Assembly: GCF_900142765.1 (NCBI RefSeq)
Contig: NZ_FRCB01000002.1
Coordinates: forward strand, 372,001-436,000
DNA: 64,000 nt
Source: Roseovarius litoreus
Lineage (GTDB): Bacteria > Pseudomonadota > Alphaproteobacteria > Rhodobacterales > Rhodobacteraceae
Direction of reading: 5' to 3'
Part shown: positions 28,248 to 38,914 of the stretch, piece by piece
Layout of the letters: each line of letters begins with the position of its first letter
Position numbering within the stretch: the first letter of the stretch is position 1
Position numbers and translations under genes: made by a program
Notes under the pieces: generated by a model
Told to the model about the DNA's origin: nothing
The model's database searches: none
The model's input: the letters and a program-made list of their open reading frames with translations, nothing else

Positions 28248-28423
28248 GCGTCGTCGCGCTTGTGGGAGGCGTGGTCCTTGGCGGCCTTGTCGCGGCGGGC
28301 CTTGTCGAGCGCCTTGTCCGTTTTGCTGCGGCCATGCAGCACGGCATTGGCATCCGCCCGCGACTTGTCAGCGGCGCGGGACTTTTTCTTGCGGACCTTG
28401 TTGAGGTTGACCACGTTGCTCAT
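28244..28423 (-). CDS. DUF4169 family small basic protein
   Basis: 59-residue protein (MSNVVNLNKVRKKKSRAADK at the start, SHKRDDA at the end), very rich in Lys, Arg, Ala and Asp and with no membrane segment. The N-terminal VVNLNKVRKKK stretch is the hallmark of DUF4169, usually found next to an RHH_4 protein and fumC in alphaproteobacteria, as here. The stop overlaps the RHH start by two bases. Function unknown. Confidence 0.85.
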   Translation of the reverse strand: MSNVVNLNKVRKKKSRAADKSRADANAVLHGRSKTDKALDKARRDKAAKDHASHKRDDA

Positions 28424-28514
28424 GAGCCAAACATATCGCGTTCGCCCTGCGCGTCCAGTGGTTGAGGCCCGGGCCGCCGCGAAGGGCCGCCCGGTGCCGT
28501 TTTCCTGTGCAGGA

Positions 28515-29909
<1,395 letters not shown>

Positions 29910-30021
29910 GGGCTGGCTCTCCTCGTAAGACGATGGCCACTCTCATACCGGACGAGGCGGAAAGATCAATGATGTATGCAGTGGAATACCAAGGCCGCAA
30001 TTCGCAGCCTTTCCGCCGGGT

Positions 30022-30495
30022 TCACTTGCGGAAACTGTCGAGGCTGACCACCTCGGCGTCGGTGCGTTCGCCTTCGGGGACGTCGATGCCGTCGGTGATG
30101 TCGTCATCCTCATCGGGATCGTCCCCCGAGGGTTCGTCATCGTCGGGGGTTTCAAAGCGAAGGCCGAATTCGACCGAGGGATCGACGAAGGTCTTTATGG
30201 CATCATACGGAATATAAAGGTTTTCCGGGGCGTCGCCAAAATTCAGCGTGACCGAGAACCCGTCATTCGTCACCTCGAGATTGTCGAACCAGTGCTGCAT
30301 CACCACGGTCATTTCCGAGGGGTAGCGCTCTTTCAGCCAGTCGGCGAGGCGCGCGTCGGGATGTTTGGTGTCAAAGGTTATGAAGAAATGATGCATGCCG
30401 GGCAGGCCATTGTCCTGCACGCCCACCAGCACCCGCTGGATAAGCCCGCGCATCGCCTGATGCATCAGTTTTCCGTAATCGATTGAACGAGACAT
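30022..30495 (-). CDS. sspB: SspB-family ClpXP adaptor protein
   Basis: 157-residue alphaproteobacterial SspB-like protein. It has a folded ssrA-tag-binding domain (about 1-115, with MRGLIQRVLVGVQDNGLPG and HHFFITFDTKHPDARL), an acidic linker (DDDEPSGDDPDEDDD) and a conserved C-terminal tail VSLDSFRK that would dock on ClpX. It delivers tmRNA-tagged proteins to ClpXP. ATG 30495 has AGGAGG upstream; an in-frame start at 30543 is less likely. The tmRNA gene ssrA lies only about 1.4 kb away, beyond chrA. Confidence 0.88.
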   Translation of the reverse strand: MSRSIDYGKLMHQAMRGLIQRVLVGVQDNGLPGMHHFFITFDTKHPDARLADWLKERYPSEMTVVMQHWFDNLEVTNDGFSVTLNFGDAPENLYIPYDAIKTFVDPSVEFGLRFETPDDDEPSGDDPDEDDDITDGIDVPEGERTDAEVVSLDSFRK

Positions 30496-30562
30496 GTTCC
30501 CGAACCTCCTGAGTGGCAGCATAGGGGATTCGATCCAAAACAAAAGGGCTTGATGCGTGCTG

Positions 30563-31822
30563 TCAGAGCAGGAAATGCAAGGCGCCCGAAATCGCTGCCA
30601 TGAGGGCCAGACAGGGAATCATCCCGACGCGCAGTCCCAGCAGAAGAACGCCCGCCATAACGGTCAATCCGGCGTTGACCGGCACAAAGCTGGCGGGATC
30701 GGGCAGGGGGCCAAGCGGGCCGCGCGCGACACTGCCGAAGAGCACATGCAGCGCGAACCAGACCGACAGGTTGAGGATCACGCCGACCACCGCCGCCGAT
30801 ATGCCGGCGAGCGCCCCCTTGAGGCGCGGGCGGGCCAAGACCGCCTCCACATAGGGCGCACCAGCGAATATCCACAAAAAGCAGGGCGTGAACGTGACCC
30901 ATAGCGTCAGCCCTCCGGCCAGAAGCGCCAAGGCGGGACCGCCTTCGGCATGGCCCGCAAGAAGGCCCACGAATTGCGTCACGAGGATCAGCGGGCCGGG
31001 GGTGGTTTCAGCCAGCCCGAGCGCGTCGATCATCTGCGCCGTGCTGAGCCAGCCATGGGTTTCGACGACTGCTTGCGTCATATAGGCCAGCACCGCATAG
31101 GCGCCGCCGAAGGTGACCACCGCCAGCTTCGAGAAGAGGAGCGCCAGATCGACAAGAAATTGGGCGTTCATGGCCCATGCAAGGGCGATCGGCAGCGCCC
31201 AGAGGCTGGCCCATGTCGCGATGGTCACAAGCGTTTGCCCGAGCGGCACGGGCACGGGCACGGGCGAGGTGGGTTCGGGGTCTGCGGAGGGCGCGTTTGC
31301 TGCACGCATCAGGCCCCAAAGGGCTGCGACTGCGATGATGACGGGGAATGGCACCGACAGAAAGAACATCGCCACAAATCCGGTGAGTGCCAGAAGCCAA
31401 TCATCCCAGCCCGACAGGGCGCGACGCGAGAGCGACAAGAGTGCCTGCAGCACGATCACGATCACGGCGGCCTTGATCCCGGTAAAGGCGGCTTGAACCA
31501 CCGGTATCTGGCCATAGCTGGCATAGCCAAGCGCCAGGGCCGTGATGACCAGCGCACCCGGCAGCACAAACAGAAGACCGGCGATCAACCCGCCGGCCAC
31601 ACCGCGCAAGCGCCAGCCGGCATAGGTGGCGAGTTGCATCGCCTCGGGGCCGGGCAGCAACATGCAGAAGGACAAAGCGCCCAGAAATTGCTTTTCATCA
31701 AGCCATGATCGCCGCTCGACCAATTCGGTATGCATCAGAGCGATTTGCGCCGCCGGTCCCCCGAAGGACAGAACGCCGATCCGGGCGAAGACACGAAAAA
31801 GCTGGGCAAGGCTTGGGCGCAT
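30563..31822 (-). CDS. chrA: Chromate efflux transporter (CHR family)
   Basis: 419-residue two-domain chromate/sulfate-type ion transporter. Each half carries the CHR motifs: FGGPAAQIALMH and LLPGPEAMQLATY in the N-terminal half, TFGGAYAVLAYM and ETTPGPLILVTQFVG in the C-terminal half. About ten to twelve membrane helices are evident. Full-length ChrA proteins confer chromate resistance by efflux, but many homologues are untested. It is a single gene, with no chrB regulator beside it. Confidence 0.9.
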   Translation of the reverse strand: MRPSLAQLFRVFARIGVLSFGGPAAQIALMHTELVERRSWLDEKQFLGALSFCMLLPGPEAMQLATYAGWRLRGVAGGLIAGLLFVLPGALVITALALGYASYGQIPVVQAAFTGIKAAVIVIVLQALLSLSRRALSGWDDWLLALTGFVAMFFLSVPFPVIIAVAALWGLMRAANAPSADPEPTSPVPVPVPLGQTLVTIATWASLWALPIALAWAMNAQFLVDLALLFSKLAVVTFGGAYAVLAYMTQAVVETHGWLSTAQMIDALGLAETTPGPLILVTQFVGLLAGHAEGGPALALLAGGLTLWVTFTPCFLWIFAGAPYVEAVLARPRLKGALAGISAAVVGVILNLSVWFALHVLFGSVARGPLGPLPDPASFVPVNAGLTVMAGVLLLGLRVGMIPCLALMAAISGALHFLL

Positions 31823-31920
31823 GGCTGTGTTGATAAGGCGCTTTGCCTGTCATGCAACATCTAACCCGCCCGTCATGAAATCTTCATGCCAGCGCGCAAT
31901 GCGATGATGGAGGGGGTAAA

Positions 31921-32228
31921 GTGCAGGCTTCTGTTGCCAGGTGCCTGCGAACCCCGCCAGACCTTGCTAGAGGCCTGGGCTTAGATTTCGGTCAAGTTAC
32001 CGCTTACGCGGCAACGGCGACCGGAGCACGATTGTCGTTGGCAATTATGCTTTGTGAACCGATAACGGTGGTATCTCACCGGGACAAAGCCACCCCTTTA
32101 CACGTTCGTCGATCCTGTTTCGGCCCCTTGTTCCCCCAACGAGGGTTTTTGGTGGAGCCGCCGGGTACCGCCCCCGGGTCCGATCCGCTTATTACGAGCG
32201 CGTTTATGCCCATAGTCCCCGAGGGGAC
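31921..32228 (-). ncRNA. ssrA: Permuted two-piece tmRNA
   Basis: Transfer-messenger RNA that rescues stalled ribosomes. On the minus strand the acceptor piece comes first and ends in CCA at 32150; after a short intervening segment the coding piece begins GGGGCCGAAACAGG at 32127. The pieces pair as a 7-bp acceptor stem, GGGGCCG with CGGCTCC, including the G3-U wobble that identifies alanine tRNAs. The tag frame at 32042-32004 reads ANDNRAPVAVAA-stop. A stem near 31921-31950 (GCAGGC/GCCTGC) marks the 3' end of the coding piece. Ends are approximate. Confidence 0.93.
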
Positions 32229-32234
32229 AGGTTG

Positions 32235-32262
32235 AATATAGGCGTGCGGAGCGGCTTTGCAA
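32235..32262 (-). promoter_or_regulatory. Promoter of ssrA
   Basis: TTGCAA (32257-32262) and TATATT (32235-32240) on the minus strand with a 16-base spacer, placing transcription start near 32228. It matches a housekeeping sigma-70 promoter. Confidence 0.65.
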
Positions 32263-32693
32263 AGGGGGCATCGACAGGATCAAGCGGGCGCCGATCAAGA
32301 GCCCGAACTGAGGCGCAGATGGGGCAACAGAGCACCGGATTACGGCCTGCGCCCCGGCGCATCCCCTGCCAGATGGATATTTTACAACTGTCAAAATGCC
32401 AATAAAACAAGGGCGGATCCGGGGTGAGTGCCGCATTCAAAAGAAAAAACGGCGCAATTGGTTGCTATCCGTCAAAGGCCCTTGTTACCCTCAGGGGCAT
32501 GAGAGTGAACAGGGCATCATGCCTTCTCTGAGTGTAACTCGAGGGAACAGGGGACGCTTGTTTGCGGTGTCCCTGAATGTCAGGGAGCAACGGGCTGTGC
32601 CCGGATTGATCCAAGGATTGCTGCGGTTGCGCGGCATTCCGATCCGGTGTGACTGACCCGATTTGCCATAAATGAAAAAGGGGGCCTGTTTTA
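32263..32693 (+). other. Gene-free leader between ssrA and the BCCT gene
   Basis: No convincing gene in about 430 bp. An AT-rich stretch at 32370-32405 could hold a promoter. A perfect 7-bp hairpin with a 3-base loop (TCCCTGA/TCAGGGA) lies at 32570-32586, and a smaller one (GGGCAT/ATGCCT) near 32515. These could be part of a long 5' leader of the transporter gene, whose ribosome site AAGGGGG is close to its ATG. Confidence 0.45.
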
Positions 32694-34346
32694 ATGGCCG
32701 ATGAAGTCACAGACTCACAAGGGATTCCGGCGCCCGAAGGGCATGCGGATCTGATTGAGACCGATTATGAGATCGGTCAGGATAACATTGTCGCCAGAGT
32801 TGGGCCGTTCGGTCTGGATATTCACAATCCGGTTTTCGTGATTTCGGGGCTGGTTGTGATCGCGTTCGTCGCTTACGCGCTGATCGCACCGCAGCATGCG
32901 TCGGATTTCTTCGGCTGGCTGCGCCCGGCGCTGACCAGCACGTTCGACTGGTTCTTCCTGTCGGCGGCGAATATCTTCGTCATCTTCTGTCTTTTGCTGA
33001 TCATCAGCCCCTGGGGCTCGGTCCGTCTGGGCGGTACCGAGGCGACGCCGGATTACGGGTATCCGGGCTGGTTCGCGATGCTGTTCGCGGCGGGTATGGG
33101 CATCGGCCTGATGTTCTTCGGGGTGCTGGAGCCGGCCTATTACTTCGGCACGCCCTGGGGCGACGAGCCTTTGGGAACGGTCCGTCCCTTCACCGAAGAC
33201 GGCGCGTTGATCGCCGCCAATGTCGATGAGGCGCGGCGCATGGCGCTGGCGGCGACATCCTATCACTGGGCGCTGCATCCATGGGCGATTTACGCGGTCG
33301 TGGCGCTGGCGCTGGCGTTGTTCAGCTATAACAAGGGGTTGCCGCTTTCGATCCGCTCGGCCTTTTATCCGATCCTGGGCGAGCGTGTCTGGGGCTGGTG
33401 GGGCCATATCATCGACACTCTGGCGGTCTTCGCCACGCTTTTCGGTCTGGCCACATCGCTTGGCATCGGCGCGCAGCAGGCCAATGCCGGTCTGAACTAT
33501 GTCTATGGCGTGCCCAATACGACGACCGTTCAGGTGATCCTGATCTGTGCCATCACGGCAGTTGCGCTGATTTCGGTGCTTCGGGGGCTGGATGGCGGCG
33601 TGAAGGTGCTGTCCGAGATCAATATGGTCATTGCCCTTCTGCTGTTGCTGTTCGTGCTGTTCACCGCGGGTGCGGTGGCGATCCTGACCGAGTTCGTGTC
33701 GGGGCTTGGCGCCTATGTGCAGGAGGTGATCCCGCTGTCCAACCCGTTCGGGCGTGAAGATACCGGCTACATGCAAGGCTGGACGGCCTTCTACTGGGCG
33801 TGGTGGATCAGCTGGTCGCCCTTCGTGGGCATGTTCATTGCCCGCGTCAGCCGGGGTCGCACGGTGCGCGAGTTCTTGACCTGCGTGCTGATCATTCCCA
33901 GCCTTGTCTGTGTGCTGTGGATGGCCGTCTTCGGCGGTGCTGCGATCAACGATATCGTGGCCAACCCCGAGACCTCGGCGGTCAAGGCCAATGTGATCGA
34001 CAGCTACGCGCCCGAACTGTCGCTTTTCGCGATGCTCGAGGGGCTGCCGTTGAGTGCGATCACCTCGACCATCGGGATCGTGCTGGTCATCGTGTTCTTC
34101 GTGACCAGCTCGGACTCGGGGAGCCTCGTGATCGATACGATCACCGCGGGCGGCAAGGTGGATGCGCCGGTGCCGCAGCGGGTGTTCTGGTGCACCTTCG
34201 AAGGGCTGGTGGCGATTGCGCTGCTGCTTGGCGGTGGCCTGACGGCGCTGCAGGCGATGGTCATTTCCACGGGGCTTCCGTTTACCCTGATCCTGCTGGT
34301 GATCTGCTACGGGATCGTGCGGGGGCTGATGTCGGAAAAACGCTGA
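32694..34346 (+). CDS. BCCT family betaine/carnitine/choline transporter
   Basis: 550-residue secondary transporter with twelve membrane helices. The glycine-rich GMGIGLMFFGVLEPAYYF on TM3 and the family signature WISWSPFVGMFIARVSRGRT are present. The GMGIG form (rather than GMGIN) suggests sodium- rather than proton-coupled import, by comparison with BetP and CaiT. The N-terminal tail of about 45 residues is acidic and could sense osmotic state. Likely substrates are compatible solutes such as glycine betaine or DMSP. A strong terminator follows. Confidence 0.92.
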   Translation: MADEVTDSQGIPAPEGHADLIETDYEIGQDNIVARVGPFGLDIHNPVFVISGLVVIAFVAYALIAPQHASDFFGWLRPALTSTFDWFFLSAANIFVIFCLLLIISPWGSVRLGGTEATPDYGYPGWFAMLFAAGMGIGLMFFGVLEPAYYFGTPWGDEPLGTVRPFTEDGALIAANVDEARRMALAATSYHWALHPWAIYAVVALALALFSYNKGLPLSIRSAFYPILGERVWGWWGHIIDTLAVFATLFGLATSLGIGAQQANAGLNYVYGVPNTTTVQVILICAITAVALISVLRGLDGGVKVLSEINMVIALLLLLFVLFTAGAVAILTEFVSGLGAYVQEVIPLSNPFGREDTGYMQGWTAFYWAWWISWSPFVGMFIARVSRGRTVREFLTCVLIIPSLVCVLWMAVFGGAAINDIVANPETSAVKANVIDSYAPELSLFAMLEGLPLSAITSTIGIVLVIVFFVTSSDSGSLVIDTITAGGKVDAPVPQRVFWCTFEGLVAIALLLGGGLTALQAMVISTGLPFTLILLVICYGIVRGLMSEKR

Positions 34347-34370
34347 CCCGGTGATACACGGTCATGAAAA

Positions 34371-34397
34371 GGCCCCGGGGCTGTCCGGGGCCTTTTT
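34371..34397 (+). terminator. Rho-independent terminator after the BCCT gene
   Basis: Perfect 8-bp stem GGCCCCGG/CCGGGGCC with a 6-base loop, followed by five T residues and preceded by four A residues. It lies 25 bp after the stop codon and could work in both directions. Confidence 0.88.
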
Positions 34398-34475
34398 GCA
34401 TGTGGGCGGCGGGATCTCGGGCCTGCCGCAACGGCGCGCTTGACGGGCGCGAAGCGTCAGGCTTTTTTACGCGGC

Positions 34476-35696
34476 ATGACCCTTGATACAGATTTCGTGC
34501 GGGCGCAGTTTCCCGCCTTCTCCGAACCTTCGCTGAGCGGGCAGGCGTTTTTCGAAAACGCTGGCGGCTCCTATGCCTGTGGGCCGGTAATCGCCCGGCT
34601 GGAGCGGTTTTACCGAAGCCGCAAGGTGCAGCCCTATGCGCCCTACGAGGCCAGCCGTCTGGCGGGGGCCGAAATGGACGAGGCGCGTCAGAGGCTGGCC
34701 GCGATGCTGAACGTGGAGAGCGACGAGGTCAGTTTTGGCCCGTCGACGACGCAGAACACCTATGTTCTGGCGCAGGCCTTCCGGCAATGGATGCGCCCGG
34801 GCGAGGCGATCGTCGTCACCGATCAGGACCACGAGGCCAATTCAGGCCCATGGCGCAGGCTGGCGCAGGACGGCATCGAGATCCGCGAATGGCGGCTCGA
34901 TCCGGAAACCGGGATGTTGCGGCTGGAAGATTTGGAAAACCTGCTGGATGAAAACGTGCGTCTGGTCTGTTTTCCGCATTGCTCGAACGTGGTGGGGGCG
35001 GTCAATCCGGTGGTCGAGATTACTGCGGCATCACATGCGGCAGGCGCGTTTGTCTGCGTTGACGGAGTGTCTTATGCGCCGCACGGATTCCCGGATGTGG
35101 GCGGGATGGGGCCGGATATCTACCTGTTTTCCGCCTACAAGACCTATGGCCCCCATCAGGGGATCATGGTGATCCGACGCGCGCTTGGTCAGCTCTTGCC
35201 CAATCAGGCGCATGTGTTCAATGCTGACGTCCTCTACAAGCGGTTCACGCCGGCCGGTCCGGATCATGCGCAGGTGGCGGCAAGTGCCGGGATGGTGGAT
35301 TATTTCGACGCGCTGGCGGCGCATCACGGCATCGAAGGCACCGCGTCCGCGCGGGCGGCGGGTGTGCACGATCTGATGCGTGCGCATGAAGCGCAGTTGC
35401 TGCAGCCCCTGCTCGATGCCGTGAAGGCGCGCAATTCGGTGCGGCTTATCGGACCGAGCGATGCGGAAAGCCGGGCGCCGACGGTTGCGCTGGCGTTGAA
35501 CAGGCCGGGGGTCGAGGCAGCGGCGCAACTGGCCGAGCGCGGGATCATGGCGGGCGGTGGCGATTTCTATGCCGTTCGACCGCTGACGGCGCTTGGTGTG
35601 GATCCCGACAAGGGCGTGTTGCGGCTGAGTTTCGTGCATTACACCACCCGTGATGAGATCGACCGGCTTTTGAACGCTTTGGACGATATTCTTTGA
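34476..35696 (+). CDS. Class V aminotransferase / cysteine desulfurase-like protein
   Basis: 406-residue fold-type I PLP enzyme resembling SufS/CsdA-like proteins. The PLP lysine is Lys222 in FSAYKTYGPHQG, the cofactor Asp is in CVDGVSYAPHG, and His in HEANSGPW stacks on PLP. The catalytic-loop cysteine of a true desulfurase is not apparent, so another substrate is possible. ATG 34476 begins a normal N-terminus (DTDFVRAQFPAF); its ribosome site is weak, and a TTG at 34440 is an in-frame alternative. It precedes the photolyase gene by 51 bp. Confidence 0.82.
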   Translation: MTLDTDFVRAQFPAFSEPSLSGQAFFENAGGSYACGPVIARLERFYRSRKVQPYAPYEASRLAGAEMDEARQRLAAMLNVESDEVSFGPSTTQNTYVLAQAFRQWMRPGEAIVVTDQDHEANSGPWRRLAQDGIEIREWRLDPETGMLRLEDLENLLDENVRLVCFPHCSNVVGAVNPVVEITAASHAAGAFVCVDGVSYAPHGFPDVGGMGPDIYLFSAYKTYGPHQGIMVIRRALGQLLPNQAHVFNADVLYKRFTPAGPDHAQVAASAGMVDYFDALAAHHGIEGTASARAAGVHDLMRAHEAQLLQPLLDAVKARNSVRLIGPSDAESRAPTVALALNRPGVEAAAQLAERGIMAGGGDFYAVRPLTALGVDPDKGVLRLSFVHYTTRDEIDRLLNALDDIL

Positions 35697-35747
35697 TCCG
35701 AGCCGTGGTCGCCGCCGTACACCGCTAAAAGAATTGGAAGGCAGACT

Positions 35748-37169
35748 ATGGGCGAGGGCACCGCGACACTTCTGTGGATGCGCAGGGATTTGCGGCTGAG
35801 CGACCATCCGGCTCTTGGCGCGGCGATTGCGCGAGGCGGCCCGGTGATCCCGGTTTTCATTCTAGACGATCTGGCCGAGACGCTTGGGGCAGCGCCCAAA
35901 TGGCGCTTGGGCCTTTCGCTTGAGGATCTGGCCCGGCGGCTTGAGGCGATGGGCAGCCGTTTGATCCTGCGTCGAGGCGATGCCACCCAGACCTTGCGCG
36001 CGCTGGTCGCCGAGACGGGGGCAGGGGCGGTCTATTGGTCGCGCGCCTATGACCCCGACAGCGTTGCGCGCGACAAGGCTGTCAAGGCCGCACTCAAGCA
36101 GGACGGGCTGGATGCCCGAAGCCATGAAGGCCATCTGATGTTCGAGCCGTGGACGGTCGAAACCGGGACGGGGGGCTTTTACAGGGTCTATACGCCGTTC
36201 TGGCGCGCGGTGAAGGAGCGCGGCGTGCCAGAACCGGAACCGGCCCCGTCGCACATCCCCGCGCCGAAGGACTGGCCACTGAGCGATGCTCTGGAGGATT
36301 GGCGCCTGGCGGCGGCGATGGACCGCGGGGCTGCCATCTGCCGCCCTTATCAGCGGGTGGGCGAGGATGCGGCGCAAGGTCGGCTTGGCTGGTTCACGGG
36401 CCACGCGATCGGCGCCTATGACACCGCCCGCGATCTGCCCGCCGAGGATGGCACTTCGGGTCTGTCGGAGAACCTGGCGCTCGGGGAAATTTCACCGCGG
36501 CGCTGTTGGCATGCGGGCATGCGGGCGCTCCACGAGGGAAAGCCGGGTGCAGAGACATGGCTCAAGGAGTTGGTCTGGCGCGAGTTTGCCTATCACCTCG
36601 CATGGCACACCCCCCGGATCGTCAACCGCAACTGGCGCGAGGACTGGGATGCCTTCCCATGGAACGAGGATGAGGACCATCCGCACGTGATCGCCTGGAA
36701 ACAGGGGCGCACCGGCATTCCCTTTGTCGATGCGGCAATGCGCGAGATGTATGTGACGGGCCGGATGCACAATCGCGCGCGGATGATCGTGGCGAGCTAC
36801 CTGACCAAGCATCTGCTTAGCCATTGGCGGATAGGTCAAAAGTGGTTCGAGGAGTGCCTGACCGATTGGGACCCCGCCAGCAATGCGATGGGATGGCAAT
36901 GGTCGGCTGGATCGGGGCCGGATGCCACGCCCTATTTCCGGGTGTTCAACCCCGAAACCCAAGTGCAGAAATTCGACCCCAAGAGCAGGTATCTGGATCG
37001 TTGGATCGCGGAAGGTCGCCGCAACCCGACCGACACGGCGCTTTCGTATTTTGATGCGATACCGCGCAAATGGGGCTTGAGCGCCGATGATATCTATCCC
37101 GAACCGATCGTAAGCGTTAAGGACGGTCGGGCAAAAGCGCTGGCCGCCTATGAGAGACGAGGGTTTTGA
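35748..37169 (+). CDS. phrB: Deoxyribodipyrimidine photolyase (class I)
   Basis: 473-residue FAD-dependent enzyme that repairs cyclobutane pyrimidine dimers with blue light. It has an N-terminal alpha/beta antenna domain (LLWMRRDLRLSDHPAL) and a C-terminal FAD domain with GRTGIPFVDAAMREMYVTG, MHNRARMIVASYLTKHLL, and WDPASNAMGWQW. These match CPD photolyases rather than cryptochromes. The stop is one base before the Cfa-like gene, so the two are one operon. In Rhodobacter sphaeroides the phrA-cfaA pair is controlled by the singlet-oxygen sigma factor RpoE. Confidence 0.92.
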   Translation: MGEGTATLLWMRRDLRLSDHPALGAAIARGGPVIPVFILDDLAETLGAAPKWRLGLSLEDLARRLEAMGSRLILRRGDATQTLRALVAETGAGAVYWSRAYDPDSVARDKAVKAALKQDGLDARSHEGHLMFEPWTVETGTGGFYRVYTPFWRAVKERGVPEPEPAPSHIPAPKDWPLSDALEDWRLAAAMDRGAAICRPYQRVGEDAAQGRLGWFTGHAIGAYDTARDLPAEDGTSGLSENLALGEISPRRCWHAGMRALHEGKPGAETWLKELVWREFAYHLAWHTPRIVNRNWREDWDAFPWNEDEDHPHVIAWKQGRTGIPFVDAAMREMYVTGRMHNRARMIVASYLTKHLLSHWRIGQKWFEECLTDWDPASNAMGWQWSAGSGPDATPYFRVFNPETQVQKFDPKSRYLDRWIAEGRRNPTDTALSYFDAIPRKWGLSADDIYPEPIVSVKDGRAKALAAYERRGF

Positions 37170-37170
37170 T

Positions 37171-38454
37171 ATGACCACAAAACCCCTTGCCGCCGCGCCG
37201 CCGACCACCATAGCCTTGGAAGAAAACGACAGGGACGAAAGACGCATGATCCTCACCGAGACGACCGGACAGACCGGCTTGCCGAGATATTTCGCGCAAT
37301 GCTTCGCGGCAGCCAAAAGCCTGAAGCATGGCCGCCTGGACATCCGTCTGCCCGATGACCGGGTGTTTCGCGCCCAAGGTACGGCTCCGGGACCGGTGGC
37401 CGAAATTGCCGTGCATAACCCGGATGTCTTCGCGCGGATGGTGCGCGAAGGGTATCTGGGGTTTTGCGATTCCTACCTGGAGGGCTGGTGGTCGACACCG
37501 GACCTGCAGGCGTTCATGGATATGGTGAACGCCGATAACGACGATATGTACAACAGCTATCCCGGCCAGAGCATCGTGCAGTTCTACGAAAAGATCCGCT
37601 TCTGGTTTCAGCGCAATACCAAGGCGCAGGCCCGCAAGAACATCAGCTATCACTATGATCTGGGCAATGACTTCTATGCGCTTTGGCTGGACGAGACGAT
37701 GACCTATTCGAGCGCGCTGTTCGAGACGGGACAGGAAAGTCTGGAAAAGGCGCAGATCGCGAAATATGCCAGCATGGTCGATCAGATGGGTGTGAAGCCC
37801 GGCGATCACGTGCTGGAAATCGGCTGTGGCTGGGGCGGTTTCGCCGAATATGCCGCCGCCGAACGTGGGCTCAAGGTCACAGGGCTGACAATCAGCCGCG
37901 AACAATATGACTATGCGGTCGCGCGCATCGAAAGGGCCGGGCTGTCGGATCGGGTCGAGTTCAAACTGCAGGATTACCGGGACGAACGCGGCACCTATGA
38001 CGGGATCGCCAGTATCGAGATGTTCGAGGCCGTGGGTCAGAAATACTGGCCAACCTATTTCAACACGGTGCGCGACAGGCTGCGTCCGGGCGGGCAGGCC
38101 ACCTTGCAGATCATCACCGTGGCTGATGCGCGTTGGGACGTCTATCGCAACGATGTGGATTTCATCCAGAAATACATCTTTCCGGGCGGTATGCTGCCCA
38201 GCCCCTCGGTGCTGCGTCAGGAGGTCGAGCGCGCGGGGCTGACGGTCATGGGATCGATCGAATTCGGTCAGAGTTACAGCCAGACGCTGCGGCGCTGGTA
38301 TGACACGTTCAACGAAAAATGGGCCGATGTCGCCCGTCTTGGCTTTGACGACAGGTTCCGCCGCATGTGGAATTTCTATCTCACCTCTTGTGCGGGGGCC
38401 TTCCAAGGGGGTAATTGCGATGTGACGCAGATCACAATCGCCAGGCCAAGCTGA
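37171..38454 (+). CDS. cfa: Cyclopropane-fatty-acyl-phospholipid synthase family methyltransferase
   Basis: 427-residue SAM-dependent lipid methyltransferase. An N-terminal lipid-binding region (about 30-130) precedes the catalytic domain with LEIGCGWGGFAEYAA (SAM site), the NISYHYDLGNDFYALWLD segment, and EMFEAVGQKYW. It modifies unsaturated membrane lipids, as in the R. sphaeroides CfaA protein that responds to singlet oxygen. ATG 37171 has GAGGG eight bases upstream; an ATG at 37150 overlaps phr and is less likely. trgA follows without a gap. Confidence 0.9.
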   Translation: MTTKPLAAAPPTTIALEENDRDERRMILTETTGQTGLPRYFAQCFAAAKSLKHGRLDIRLPDDRVFRAQGTAPGPVAEIAVHNPDVFARMVREGYLGFCDSYLEGWWSTPDLQAFMDMVNADNDDMYNSYPGQSIVQFYEKIRFWFQRNTKAQARKNISYHYDLGNDFYALWLDETMTYSSALFETGQESLEKAQIAKYASMVDQMGVKPGDHVLEIGCGWGGFAEYAAAERGLKVTGLTISREQYDYAVARIERAGLSDRVEFKLQDYRDERGTYDGIASIEMFEAVGQKYWPTYFNTVRDRLRPGGQATLQIITVADARWDVYRNDVDFIQKYIFPGGMLPSPSVLRQEVERAGLTVMGSIEFGQSYSQTLRRWYDTFNEKWADVARLGFDDRFRRMWNFYLTSCAGAFQGGNCDVTQITIARPS

Positions 38455-38913
38455 ATGCCCGCCACGGATAACATGCCGACTGCCGCCCGCGCTGTCTCTT
38501 CGCTGCTGATGGCCGGGCTTGCCTGGATCGCCTCCGAGATGATCCGGCCGCTGATGCCCGAGGCGACGTCCTTCGGCATCTTCAATTACGTGAATGTCGC
38601 GCTTGCGCTGTTGTGTGGATGGCGCGTGACGGGGAAGCGTCTTGGCTTTGGATGGATGACCGGGATCAGTGCCGGGTTGTCCGGTGTCGCGGCGCTGGTG
38701 TTCTGGGCGGTCTTTCTGCAGAGCCTTTACAAGATGCTCGATATGGCAATGGATCGGCGCTTCGACGGGTTGATGGAAGGGCTGACAAATATCTTCGAGA
38801 TCGGCGTGGATTATTTGCTTATCCTGGCTGATGGGCCTCTCATCGCTGTGTTGGTGGCAGGCGGTCTGTTGATCGGGCTGATCGGGGAATGGGTCTCGCG
38901 CCGGTGGTCGTGA
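38455..38913 (+). CDS. trgA: TrgA family membrane protein (tellurite resistance locus)
   Basis: 152-residue membrane protein with four hydrophobic segments (about 13-30, 41-58, 65-90, 115-145). The segment LMPEATSFGIFNYVNVALAL is typical of TrgA, first described in Rhodobacter sphaeroides with trgB and cysK as giving tellurite resistance. The neighbours here are exactly trgB and cysK. The start could be ATG 38455, directly after the cfa stop, or ATG 38473 (MPTAARAV), which matches the family start better. Biochemical role unknown. Confidence 0.85.
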   Translation: MPATDNMPTAARAVSSLLMAGLAWIASEMIRPLMPEATSFGIFNYVNVALALLCGWRVTGKRLGFGWMTGISAGLSGVAALVFWAVFLQSLYKMLDMAMDRRFDGLMEGLTNIFEIGVDYLLILADGPLIAVLVAGGLLIGLIGEWVSRRWS

Positions 38914-38914
38914 G

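Noticed and set aside
31921..32235. 104-codon plus-strand frame at ssrA
   Set aside because: It overlaps the tmRNA gene completely; the RNA features (acceptor stem, tag frame, promoter) explain the sequence.
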